NCBI RefSeq assembly: GCF_000247695.1
Contig: NW_004624743.1
Coordinates: forward strand, 4,042,739 to 4,106,738
DNA: 64,000 nt
Source: Heterocephalus glaber
Taxonomy: Eukaryota > Chordata > Mammalia > Rodentia > Bathyergidae
Reading direction: 5' to 3'
This document shows positions 37,950 to 48,425 of the stretch, in pieces (the first letter of the stretch is position 1; the number at the start of each line of letters is the position of its first letter). The translations under genes and the position numbers were made by a program. The notes beneath the pieces were generated by a model, which saw nothing but the letters and a program-made list of their open reading frames with translations, did no database searches and was not told where the DNA came from.

Positions 37950-38198
37950 TTAAAAAGGTAAAAGGGGAAGGGGAAGTGGGAGGGGCAGGGGAAAGGAAAG
38001 AAGGGAATGGAATTAATATGAGAAAAGGAAAAATGGAAACAAAGCCTTTGTGGATAGGGAGGGGTGGAGGGGCTGAGGGGAGGCAGGGGAAGGGGGAAAA
38101 ATAAGAACCAAGAGAGATTATGTAAAGGTGCAAATTTCCAATGATGGATGTCATTATACTGTACACCTAAAATGTACCAATAAAATTAATAAAAAAGG
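37950..38198 (+). mobile_element. L1 3' end
   Basis: G/A-rich block, 'taatatgagaaaaggaaaaatgg', 'aagaaccaagagagattatg', 'atgtaccaataaaattaataaaaaagg'. Nearly the same module as positions 1-205. Confidence 0.85.
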
Positions 38199-38620
38199 TA
38201 AATGGATGCACCCGAGACCATAATCCTAAGTGAAATAAATCAGACACACAAATTTAAATACCATATTGTTTCTCTCGTGTGAGAAACTCAAAGTGTAAGT
38301 AAGGAGCAGAATAGAGGATAGATGATTGGAAATAGGAAGAAATTGTTCAAATGGAAGGAGAACAAGAGATGAGGAGCAAAGAGGGAAGGACAGGAAAAGG
38401 GGGTTAAAGAAAAAACGCATTGAAGGAAAAAATGGAAGTAGAGCTTCTGTCAGTGGGAAGGTAGAGATGGTTCAGAAGGAGGGACGGGGAAAGTGAAGAA
38501 AAAAAGACAAAGCATTGCAATGTGTTATGTACATGTACAAATTCCCACGATGAACATGTTCACTGCACACTGCGAGTGTGGACCCGTAAAACAAACACAC
38601 AAAAGCAGAGACCCATCCAT
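38199..38620 (+). mobile_element. Second L1 3' end, abutting the first
   Basis: Restarts inside L1: 'atggatgcacccgagaccataatcctaagtgaaataaatcag', 'attgtttctctcgtgtgagaaactc', purine-rich stretch, 'gttatgtacatgtacaaattccc'. Same orientation as the preceding copy and directly attached to its tail. Confidence 0.8.
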
Positions 38621-38811
38621 GCACTATACAGAAAATGCATTTCCGATGTCGAGGACAAGTAGGTAAAATGATGGGAAAACATACATGAAGGAACAAAAAA
38701 AAAACTGGAGTATTCATTAATACTAAAATAATTTTCAGAATAAAGCATGTCACATGATAACAGAATTAATCAAAAGGGCACTGAAATCCTGTTTACAGTT
38801 GTGTGTTTGAG

Positions 38812-38865
38812 GCGCTGGGGATTGAACTCAGGGCTGTGCCCACACCCAGCTAACATTCCCCAGCC
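38812..38865 (-). mobile_element. Degenerate ID-like SINE
   Basis: GGCGCTGGGGATTGAACTCA then 'gggctgtgcc' and 'cattccccagcc', read as reverse complement. Truncated in the middle. Confidence 0.6.
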
Positions 38866-38869
38866 TTTT

Positions 38870-40030
38870 TCCAAAAGCATTTAGTTTTCATTGTGAGACA
38901 AGATCTGGCTAAGTCTCTCCGAAATACAGAAGGCAAACGGCGATGTAATAGCAAGAGAGAGACAAGTCTACTCTAAGAGCGGACTTACGCTGTCCTCTCT
39001 AGGTGAGTGCTAGGGCAAGCAGAGGAGAGAATCAGTGAGGCTGGAGAACACTTGACCATCATAGGCTAGCAACACGGCAATGTGGCAGCAAAATCAATCT
39101 ATTTTTCAGACCAGATTAATGAAATAAATACATTAATAAGAAAATTAAAATACATCCATAAACACACCTTCATTCTATCCAAAAGGAAAATTACTCATAT
39201 ATTATCATTAAAGCAATCTTTAATATAAATGGAGATAAATATTTCCATGGCTGAAATCTCTAATCTTATTTTTCTTTGAATTTCTTCCTTGAATAGCCTG
39301 CATAAAGATTTCACTGTTATACAGGTGTTCCTTAGCAAATATTACGCACGGATAAGATCTGTCTTAAAATTAATGTCGAGGCTTTATTACTAAAGAAGTT
39401 AAAAGATTTCCCCTTAGGAAACACATACCCTGTATGCATCTGAGTGCCTACTCTAAAAGGTGATGGACAAACACTGGAATAGTTATATACAATAAGCTAC
39501 TGATGATATGTGTTTGTAGTTCATAGAATAAATTGTTAGGAAAATCTCAACATCCATGCAATCTAACATGCCACCAATTATAAACTGTGGCATTATTTTA
39601 AATTCTTCAGGGAAAGAACAAGAATTCCCAATTAAATTGTGACACTGTAAGAGTATGCTTTTCTAAGTCTTTGAGAAGTAAAAAGTACTCATGTCCTGAG
39701 ATGTTAAAAGGATGCGTTCCGAGATGTTAAGATGAGAGTATATGTGGTTATCGAAGTCTGAACCTAAAGATGTATGCCTTCTAAAATGAACTTTGTGAGA
39801 AGTGAATTCAGCCTTGATCAATTCATTGAAATAGCAACAACAGGCCTATTGCTTCTGGTGAAATTCGTAAATTCTATGCCTTGAACACTTGAAGAAAGAA
39901 AGGTATTCTCAACCTCTCTCTTAGTTAATAATGCAATATCAATAAGAGAATAAAAGGGCTAATCAGAAAAAAATCATTGCTAATTTAGAAATACTTAACA
40001 AGTCACTGATTAACATGACTTTCCCCCACA
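38870..40030. other. Intronic, nothing recognised
   Basis: AT-rich. A short imperfect repeat, 'gagatgttaa(aa/ga)', at 39690-39735 is the only local pattern. Confidence 0.4.
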
Positions 40031-40119
40031 TTTTTTTTTTTTTTTGGTACCAGGGATTGAACTCAGGACCTTGCGCTTACAAGGCAGGCGCCAGAACCAC
40101 CGAGCTAAATCCCCAGCCC
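40031..40119 (-). mobile_element. ID SINE
   Basis: Poly(T)15, then GGTACCAGGGATTGAACTCA, 'gaaccaccgagctaaatccccagcc'. Short target duplication CCCCACATT at 40024-40032 and 40122-40130. Full length with an intact A-box complement. It lies in the EDIL3 intron 0.9 kb from an exon, on the same strand as the gene. Confidence 0.93.
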
Positions 40120-41001
40120 TGCCCCACATTCTTAAACCAAGAGTTTCTGTTCATGTTCTCAGAAAGCTAGAGCTTCTTGCATAAAGCTTCTGAGCAATGA
40201 ATGAACTCAATGCCATTGGTCCAACTGCGGCCAGATTTTAATTTATGTTCAAATTAGCACTGAAGAATATTCCTGCACACTTTGACACTAGTATATACTA
40301 CGAAAAGATGTTCAAAATGGTAAGAACTTAAACAATTATTAGAATTCGTATGCTTAGAATTGTATGGTGTGTATACATATTGATAATAAATCACATTACT
40401 CATTTCATAAAAAATTAAACAAATGTATTAATTAAAATATAATCAAGGAAATTGAACAGAAAAATGTCTGACTTTTATTTCAGTGAATTAATATAACAGT
40501 CAAAATTTGTCTATCTGTGTTCCTTAAACTCCTACTTGTCAACATAAACAAGATAGTCTAAGATTTTTAACATAGTTAATTTTTGAAATTTTTTTCCCCA
40601 GGTGAACATCTGTTCTAACACCAGTAATTTATTTTAATATTAAAAATAATAATAGCATGTGCCCCAGCAGTATCTATTTACATGTGGATTATGATCATTT
40701 TTTAAGCTACTATTAAGTTTGTAAAATCTAAGGTGGATTTTACAGAGCCATATCTTACACAATCAATAATGCTGGGGGATGTCAGGAACCAGTTGCTTTT
40801 CCAGGTTTCACTATTACATACTCTACTGTAAACAGCCTTAAGTACTTTTATTTTAACCTTTGTAACATACAGATTTACAATGAGTACAGAATACATAGTC
40901 ATCATTTTCAACACAGTGCAAATGCTGTGTGTTCATTTACCGAAACTCACGTGGAATTTGGCCTCTGCTGGTGAGCTGTGCGGGCCACCGTAAGGACTCA
41001 C

Positions 41002-41157
41002 CTTATCTTTCCTTTGCTTTTCATCCTGGTACACGGTCCAGCGCTCCCCGTCATTGCTGTAGGCTAGTTTGTACGACCCGACAAACTGTACATGACCAAA
41101 ATCTTTAGCTCCTTGTGTGATTATGCCGGTCACTTTGGTAGGGACAAGGAGGTCCAC
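41002..41157 (-). CDS. EDIL3: EDIL3 penultimate coding exon (middle of discoidin domain 2)
   Basis: Codes for 52 residues, from [10 protein letters not shown] to DEKQRKDK, of the second discoidin domain of EDIL3. The run VTGIITQG fits the FA58C start signature and is followed by the usual beta-strand core ([23 protein letters not shown]). The acceptor is CTCTTTTTAG (AG at plus 41158-41159) and the donor is AAG|GTGAGT (GT at plus 41000-41001). The exon is 156 nt, so both ends are phase 0, and it joins the terminal exon as KDK|VFQ without disturbing the frame. The open frame runs past the donor to 40933 but there encodes intron. The first codon GTG is an internal Val codon after a splice, not a start. 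It sits 21.5 kb upstream of the last exon, in keeping with the very long introns known for this gene. I recall His where this copy has Arg (GERW) in human. Confidence 0.97.
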
Positions 41158-42595
41158 CTAAAAAGAGGAATGCATGTAATTTAAATGCAAAAACTCAAAT
41201 CTATTTCAAATTTACACATTTTTTGAGCTGGAGAAATTAAAAATCAAATTTGCTAAACTCAACATCTTTCTGGTTATTTCCGCAAATATTTTGAAGCAGA
41301 GGACTGCATGTGTTTTTCGCATGTAATTAATTTTACCACTGAGTAAATGTAGTCTAAGATTCCTTTAACAACTATTTGGGCCATTTTTAAAGTAAAATGA
41401 TGCTCACTCGAGTCCGCCGATTCACTTGATGTTAAACTGGCTCATCTGGCTGGGTAGTTTTGGTGTAACTAATCCGCGTCAGGACTGGCAGGACTGGCTT
41501 TGAGATTGATTATTATCTGCTAGAGTTTATGCTTATAATTCAATTTACTGACATCGCCGATCGATTCAATAACAATAAAAGTAAATGTTTCTATGAATTT
41601 TAATCAAGTCAAGAATACATAATTGAGCAATGGTAATGACTGGCAGTGAACATTCCTTTTCAGAAAGCTACACTCCCTAAAAAGCCTGAGGATAGTCAAA
41701 TGTTCTCCAAAAATGAAGGAGGATTAAAAGTATGCATCTGTGACTTGTGAGATCCGTTCTCATAATGTATTCTTTTTTGCAAAATGTAGACTTTAAGGCC
41801 ATGAGACCAGTGGAAATGTAGGAAGTATTAAAATCATCAAAAATTAATTAATGGACACAAGACAGGAAGAACATATATGTAGAACAGATCAATAATTTAC
41901 CTCCTATTTTTCTAATTCACTCTTGCATCTTACAATTCTAATTTAAGAAATAAGTACAAGAGACTTTGTTTTCCATGTGGACAACTCTTATAAGAACTTC
42001 ACAGCTGGCTTTATTTGTGTTCCTTGATCTATAGCTTCCGCTCTCCTACAATAGCACCCCACTTCCACCCATTTCCTGCGATTAACAGATGTGCACATCC
42101 TTGATCTTATCATCGTCTACTGCCACAATCCCACGTGTGACCTGGATGCTTTCTACCCACTGTGCCCTTTGTTTCTATTTCAGGTCCCCTGTCCTGTGAG
42201 ATGTGAGCTAGACACAAACAGACTTTAAGGGTGAGAAGCCGGCTGTGGATGAGAACAGAGAGTTACAGACAGTGAACAGAAAGGCCACTTTTAGTGACAC
42301 AGATGCCCATCAATAAAGATGTGGGAAAAAGCTACCAATGTGTCAAAGCCTGTGAATACATAATTTTTAATTCACATGGACTTCTTGTTCACTTTGGGGA
42401 ACATTAAGCTCAAATTGGACAATGGACTAGGGTAGAGTATTTCCTTTAATGCTTATTAAAATATTTCAGAAAATATGTCATTCTGATATTCTAAATATGT
42501 ATTATATCACCTAAAATATCTTGCATGTTGAACAACAGCAAAGGATCACAAAAATATGTATCCTAAGCAGGAAATGGTGGATTATGTTGTTCTAT

Positions 42596-42617
42596 TGTGT
42601 GTGTGTGTGTGTGTGTG
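42596..42617. repeat. (TG)n microsatellite, 22 bp
   Basis: Eleven TG units. Confidence 0.95.
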
Positions 42618-42619
42618 AA

Positions 42620-42775
42620 TCCCTTCTTTAATCCTTTCAATGAGCACCCAAAGTAAGCTATCATCTCCACACTACACATAAGGAAACAGAGACCTAAAGA
42701 AGTAACATCCATGGTGCTGTCCAAAGATAAACACTGAATAAAAGACGTTGTCAGATTCTAACCTCTATGCCTCTG
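42620..42775 (-). mobile_element. MIR SINE, reverse
   Basis: 'cacactacacataaggaaacagagacctaaagaagtaac' and 'cagattctaacctctatgcctc' are the reversed MIR core ('...gaggaaactgaggctcagagaggttaag...'). Confidence 0.65.
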
Positions 42776-43129
42776 ATTCAAAGATCTTGTGATGAATCAC
42801 ATTTTCATCCATTGCCTTTTACCCACTTGATGAGATTACATCAGAACTTTCTAAAGAGTCCTCGCACTCATCAAACTGACAGCAAGTCTAAGACAAAGCA
42901 AGCCTGGATTTACAATACTGGCAGAGCCCTGTGTTTTATCTTGCATTTCCTTTGTTCTTCGGCTGTCTGGGAGTAAAAATACGGATCACTTTTGTTGTCC
43001 TAAACACAAATCTAACTGCTCAGAGACACTCTGGCAAAGCTGCTATTCTTCAAAGTGTTCTTCACATTGCCGACCTTTAAAAAGTGGTAGAAAGTGAAAC
43101 AAATAAATCTACGCTGCTGAAGTCTGGAT

Positions 43130-43310
43130 CACTGTGTCGCCATCAGAGGCTGCAAACACGGGACGAGGGACCCAGCCCCCCGAGGACGGGGACGCCCCAG
43201 GCCGGCTTCTTCACCTCGGCTCAGGCGGCGCAGCGAGGGCTCCTGGCGCCCCCGTTCTGTTCCGCAGTTGTCACCGGCAGGGTGTCTCCTGCCAGGCGGA
43301 GATGTTTTCT
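43130..43310. promoter_or_regulatory. CpG-dense patch in the EDIL3 intron, possible regulatory site
   Basis: I count 16 CpG dinucleotides in about 170 bp, against a surrounding intron where CpG is scarce. GC-box-like GGGACGC/GGCGGCG strings occur. A second, weaker cluster of CpGs lies at 43530-43690. Open frames cross it on the plus strand (43084-43380 and 43134-43391) without any recognisable motif. It could be a cryptic promoter, an enhancer, an alternative exon or a retroposed GC-rich sequence. Confidence 0.4.
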
Positions 43311-43991
43311 CTTAAATTGTGCTCTTGGCTCTTTCCAACAGATAGGATTTTCTCCCATTCTGTCTGCTCCCCTTTTCTAGCCATTTCATAAAAAAATCTA
43401 GAACTGTTTTTCTTTTTTGTTCCGCTGAAGCCAGCCTCTCTACTTAAATAGGCAGCAATCTGTTTCAAGCTGGATTTTGTCCTAAAATTTGCTACATGCA
43501 AGTTAGAATACCAGGTCTAAACAAAGCTCCTTTCGATACAAAACTAATCAGCACCTCGCGGAGCATTAGGCTGCTGAAACAGGGCTGCACAGAGTGCGTC
43601 CTCGGGACCAGCAGGACCACAGAGCCTGGAGTGCAGCGTGCATGATGACGGTAGGGAAGCCCATCCCTCGGGACCTGGTGCTTCTCCCGGGTGTACAGCC
43701 ACTGTGCCTTCTCATAGGTGTTCACAGCTAAATTTGAACTGCAAATATTCTACACTCATTTCCCAAAGCCAGACTCCAATAGAACATGCTGGGTCAGGGA
43801 TAGATGCCTGGCTTAGTGTTTTGCACTTCATGTCTTAAGCTGCATGAAACCTCATAGCTAACACCAGCTCAATGAATTTTACTGAATGGAGCTGGAGCTC
43901 CTTCCTGAGTATGTTCCACAGACCTGAAGCAAACCAAGGATGAGAATGCCATGATAAATCATCACAGAAAGTCCTACCTGCTTTTCTCTAG

Positions 43992-43992
<1 letters not shown>

Positions 43993-44027
<35 letters not shown>

Positions 44028-44030
44028 ATG
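43993..44030. repeat. (GT)n microsatellite, about 35 bp
   Basis: GT run ending GTGTGCATGTATG. Confidence 0.95.
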
Positions 44031-44139
44031 TATGAAAACATCACTGGTAGGGGAAACAGAACCAGTTGTATTGACAAATGTGTACTGGAAAGGCATCTAG
44101 TTCAAAGATTCCCTTGCATATTCAGGAATTAGACTGTGA

Positions 44140-44345
44140 GAGACAGCCTATTCTAATGGGGCGGGAGAGCTCAGGTTCCTGAACTGGCTCTAAATCCTTG
44201 GACAAGCTACTTCCCCTCCCTAGATCTCAATTTCCTTTTCTGGAAAATGAGAACACTAATCTTTATAGCAATTTATTGTGACCAAATGAAATTGTTTATT
44301 AAATGTGTATCAAAGTCTATTGAATACAGTAAGTGGTGTACAAGA
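44140..44345 (+). mobile_element. MIR SINE
   Basis: 'gagagctcaggttcctgaactggctctaaatccttggacaagctacttcccctccctagatctcaatttccttttctggaaaatgagaacac' is a clear MIR core, followed by 'attaaatgtgtatcaaag'. Confidence 0.85.
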
Positions 44346-45120
44346 AGACCTTAATAACAAGATAAAATAAAAAACACCAAGAAGGTCTCAGAGTCCGAGA
44401 GAACCCTGTAAGAAGAATATAGGAGGAGGGAAAAATCTGTGGAATTATTGTTTTAGAGGAAACTTCCGGATTTTACTATATCTTGATCTTATTCTAAGGA
44501 TGTATACAAAGGTACTCATTTCATTTTTACTCAAATTAGAGAAAATATGAGTGAACTGAAATGCCCATTTGAGTGAAATGGCTAAGAAAAATAAGATAGA
44601 CAAACTTCGCTATATTTTGCATTCTCATCTAAATATTGATCTGCACAATAACTTTTCCAAAACAATAGTAAAAGAGAAAAATTAAATTGCAGATTACACT
44701 TAGTTATTTCTTTTGTCCTAATAAGAATGAAAGCAAGAGAGGAGGAATATTTACAGAGAGAGGCACAAATGAGACAAAAAACATTGCAGGAGGCTTAATT
44801 AGGAATATAAGTTTTGGTTGTAAAACAGTCTGTAATATTGTTTTAGCAAAGTATAAATATTTTTAGAGTGTGTCAAAGGCAGAAGAGTGGTGTAGAACAT
44901 CTGCAAGCATTTGTTAGAGAAATGTCAAGCAAAACTGCATTTTAAACATCTGCCTCCCACCCGGACAGTGGCTCTGTGGAGACAGGGCAGGCTGGGGAAG
45001 CCCCTTGGTCATCATGGAGGCTTTCTTGAAGGGAGGAAGACAATGAAAGTGATCCTGATAAGTAGGTTTGCCAGCAAAGGGAACAAAGCCAAGGAAGTTT
45101 ATCCTTGTCACAGAAATGTG

Positions 45121-45160
45121 TCATTGCATGTGAATGTCATTGCAATGTCATTGCATGTAA
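45121..45160. repeat. Short tandem repeat, TCATTGCA x3
   Basis: TCATTGCA begins at 45121, 45137 and 45148 with unequal spacers ending in ATG. Confidence 0.85.
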
Positions 45161-45194
45161 AGTACTCTAGTTTTTGCCTTTTTAGTATATATAT

Positions 45195-45229
45195 TTTATA
45201 TAAGAATATAGATTTATATAAGAATATAG
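45195..45229. repeat. Tandem duplication of an 18-bp AT-rich unit
   Basis: TTTATATAAGAATATAG(A) is repeated head to tail at 45195-45212 and 45213-45229. Confidence 0.9.
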
Positions 45230-47344
45230 TTTATTTATACAGTTTATAATAATAAACTACATTATTATTTAGGTTATTTTACAACTTTCTAAAGCTTCAT
45301 AAAATTAACTCATTAATCAGGGATAACATTGAGGCTAACGTAACTGCCTACTGCAGTCAGTCTTGGTGTCTATAGGAAATTGGTTCACACACCCCTCTGT
45401 AGATATTAAAATCTAGAGATGTTAAATCCCCCATATAAATAACATCTGCATATAACCTATGTACATATCTTCGCATACATTTTAAATCAACTCGATTACC
45501 TACAACACCTATGCAATCTAAGTGCTATGCAAATAGGAGTTATACAGTATCCTTTAGACAATAATGATCAAAAGTCTGCTTTTTTTTCCAGCACAGAAAA
45601 ATATTTTCCCTAAATATTATCAACCCACAATAGTTTGGATCCATGAATGTATCACTCACCGACACAGGCAGGTAACTGTAGTTCGAAATTGAGTTGTAGG
45701 CAAAATATTTAGAGGATGTTTTGTTTCCAATATCTTTTTATCTTCACATTACAAGAAACAGCTGAATATAACTATATTTAAGGCACAAAATTAACTGTAC
45801 TTGGCTTCTGAACAATATTGTTGGTATTGCATGTTAGCTCCAATTGTAGTCCATACTCGCAGGCCAAATGCAAATGTGAAAAACTAACGGTGAAATACTA
45901 TTTACCCTCTGCGTCTGGTTTGATCTTGTAGTTTAGAGGCTCTGAATCCTTAGAATATTATGGTCACCTAAGCACTCGCTCTTATCCTTACTTTACTGAC
46001 CACATTTTTAACTTCCAGCCAGGTTTTTAAACATTTAAAATAGTAATCAATTCTCCCTATAGTATTTTTATATGTGAAAATAAAACAAAATGAAATCATA
46101 CGATAAGATATCCTTTTCAAGAACACAGGGGATTTTCCATTCTATTGTTGTTTTATGATACGTACTTCACAGGAAAAACCACGTGTGGTGTGGTAGGCAT
46201 GCTTCCTGAACTCCGGTGATCATTCAGTGGCAGGTTCTGTAGATCACCTGTGATACTGCTGGGATCCCAAATATCCAGGTACCATCTGCCCTAAATTCAA
46301 AACTGCCATAATTCCACACTTTAAAATCTCCTGCCATTGTAACACGCACAGAGCTTTATTTCAACCTGAACTGGGCCTGATGATTGTTGTGAGCTCATGA
46401 CTAATTTTATAAGGATTTGTTTAGAGTCATACAAAGAGTTCGACTGCATAATTTTACTGAAAACAGGAGAGAGCATGATAACTATGAGCATTTTATACTT
46501 AGCAGCTTTTATTCTGACAATCTTTTCAATATGAATATAATCAGGTTATGTAGAAGAAACGCGAATGATAAAAAACTGACTCAACATCCCGATAAAATCA
46601 GTGTTTGTCTTCCCTATTTATATATGTTTGTAGACAAAACTGTTATTCTTAGCATTTGAAAAATATTGAATATCACATGTTTGCTTACATATTTCATTCA
46701 TATTTGAAGGCAAATAATTTATTCTTTTTTCCTTAACATTTAGCTCATAATTTTCTATGCGATTAAATTATTGTTAAAACTTATTTTGTTCTAAGAAGCC
46801 ATTTTAAAATTTTACCATGATCATTCACTTGTAAGTCAAAAACAATTATTCACCCCCACCTTCAATTTTTCCTTAAAAATTAATATTCTCATAAACTTCC
46901 AATTCTCATTGTGCCATGGATCTCTTGATTTCCAGAAGATAGGGTAAAAGAACTAAGGTTACTTGGTTAAAGAAAATTCTTTTAAACATAAAAACAAGAT
47001 TTTGAACAAAAAATATTTGTAGGTAAAAGAGATATAAGGAATTCATTTAATATTAGCTATAATTCTATGCAGAGTTAACTTCTGTTAACTTCCTTATATT
47101 ATTATTTTCAGAGATTTTCTATTCTCATGTATCGTCATACAGTTAGCTCATAGGATGTACACAGCTTTGAAATTTTGTATATTTCTGTTCCCTTAAATAT
47201 TTTACTACCACTAGTACTACCACTGCTAATTAATAATAATGTAATAATTTGTAATGGCTACATACCATTGGCTATTTTGGGTGCATGAGGCATGAAAATT
47301 ATTTTACCAGCCTTTTATTGATGTTCTTAATTGGTTTTGATTCT

Positions 47345-47510
47345 TTTATCTGTATAAAAGGCAATATGAAACGAAGGAGTATGGGGAGGGGGGAATGATG
47401 GAGGACGAAATAATTAAATACGTTATGTGCATGTACAAATCTGCCAAAATGAGATACATTAATCAGCACAGCAGTATGCATCGTGAAAATGTGGGGAAAA
47501 TAGACTAAAT
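47345..47510 (+). mobile_element. Possible degraded L1 3' end
   Basis: 'gttatgtgcatgtacaaatctgcc' matches the L1 3' module at 38525-38550, and the preceding stretch is G/A-rich. No tail or target duplication is visible. Confidence 0.45.
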
Positions 47511-48339
47511 TCCATGTATATAGCTATCTGCTCATGGTGCAACTGTTTTTCGATAGACACAACCTTCCATTTGAAATACACCATACATTATTATATTTGT
47601 CTTTGAAAAGATTATACATTTCTATCTCCAGGATACAAGGATTCTTTCCTTACCTACTCATCAACCTGATGCTTTAGAAAATTTTGTATTTTTGCCAACC
47701 TGAAAATGGCACTTTTACAATTAAAATATATAAATAGCATTAAGAGACATTTAATTTACTTTTTCTTAATTGTTACATCTCACTAATGATGCATACATAT
47801 AGACTCTTTAATTTCCTTCATCTATTATTTATTGGAATAAAGATTTGTTGGCTTTTAAGAATTACTTACATAAAAAAAACAAAAACAAAAGAATTACATG
47901 ATATCAATATATGGGTTCCATTATATGTGTTGTATTTTGTTACCAATTTGTTATATAAGTTTATTTTACTATTGACATGCAAATTTTCCATTTTTCCCAC
48001 TCAAATTTACCACTGTATATTTTTGTGTGGCTACCATAGAGATATTTTCCTTGAATAGGTTAGTTAAAATTATTCACATATTATTTTATAATTACCTTTA
48101 GATTCTCCCTTTGAGTTTCTTTATTCTTTCTTAGTTTAACATGTGAAACACTGATGTTGTAATAGGGTCATACTATATTTTGAATCATACCACACTTTAT
48201 TTCTTTCTACTTATATGAGATTACATTATATTTTTAATAAGAAATAGTAGCATACTAGTAGCTTAGAAAATGTCATACTAATGTGGCAGCACACTCAGCT
48301 TACATCTGGTGTTTCAGTGAATAAACAATAATTGTTGAG

Positions 48340-48425
48340 GGGCTGGGGATTTAGCTCAGTGGTTCCGGTGCCTGCCTCGTAAATGCAAGGTCCCAACCAA
48401 GTTCGATCCCTGGTACCAAAAAAAA
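48340..48425 (+). mobile_element. ID SINE with 10-bp target duplication
   Basis: GGGCTGGGGATTTAGCTCAG, B box AAGTTCGATCCC, TGGTACC and a short A tail. Target duplication AATTGTTGAG at 48330-48339 and 48426-48435. Confidence 0.94.

Larger units (their letters stand above)
19464..41001 (-). other. EDIL3: EDIL3 last intron (21,538 bp)
   Basis: Bounded by a GTGAGT donor at plus 41001-40996 and a pyrimidine tract plus CAG acceptor at 19464-19466 on the minus strand. It is AT-rich and holds the B1, ID, L1 and LTR pieces listed separately. Between about 22.1 and 29.6 kb I recognise almost no repeat except the GT microsatellite at 23.57 kb and possible LTR sequence near 26.4 kb. I see no convincing exon of another gene in it. 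Confidence 0.93.

Noticed and set aside
43084..43391. Overlapping 98- and 85-codon frames in the CpG-rich patch
   Set aside because: GC-rich DNA lacks stop codons by chance. Two frames are open together and neither resembles a known protein. Kept only as a regulatory candidate.
45121..45160. Spaced repeats that might suggest a CRISPR-like array
   Set aside because: Only three 8-bp copies with unequal spacers in a mammalian intron; ordinary slippage.
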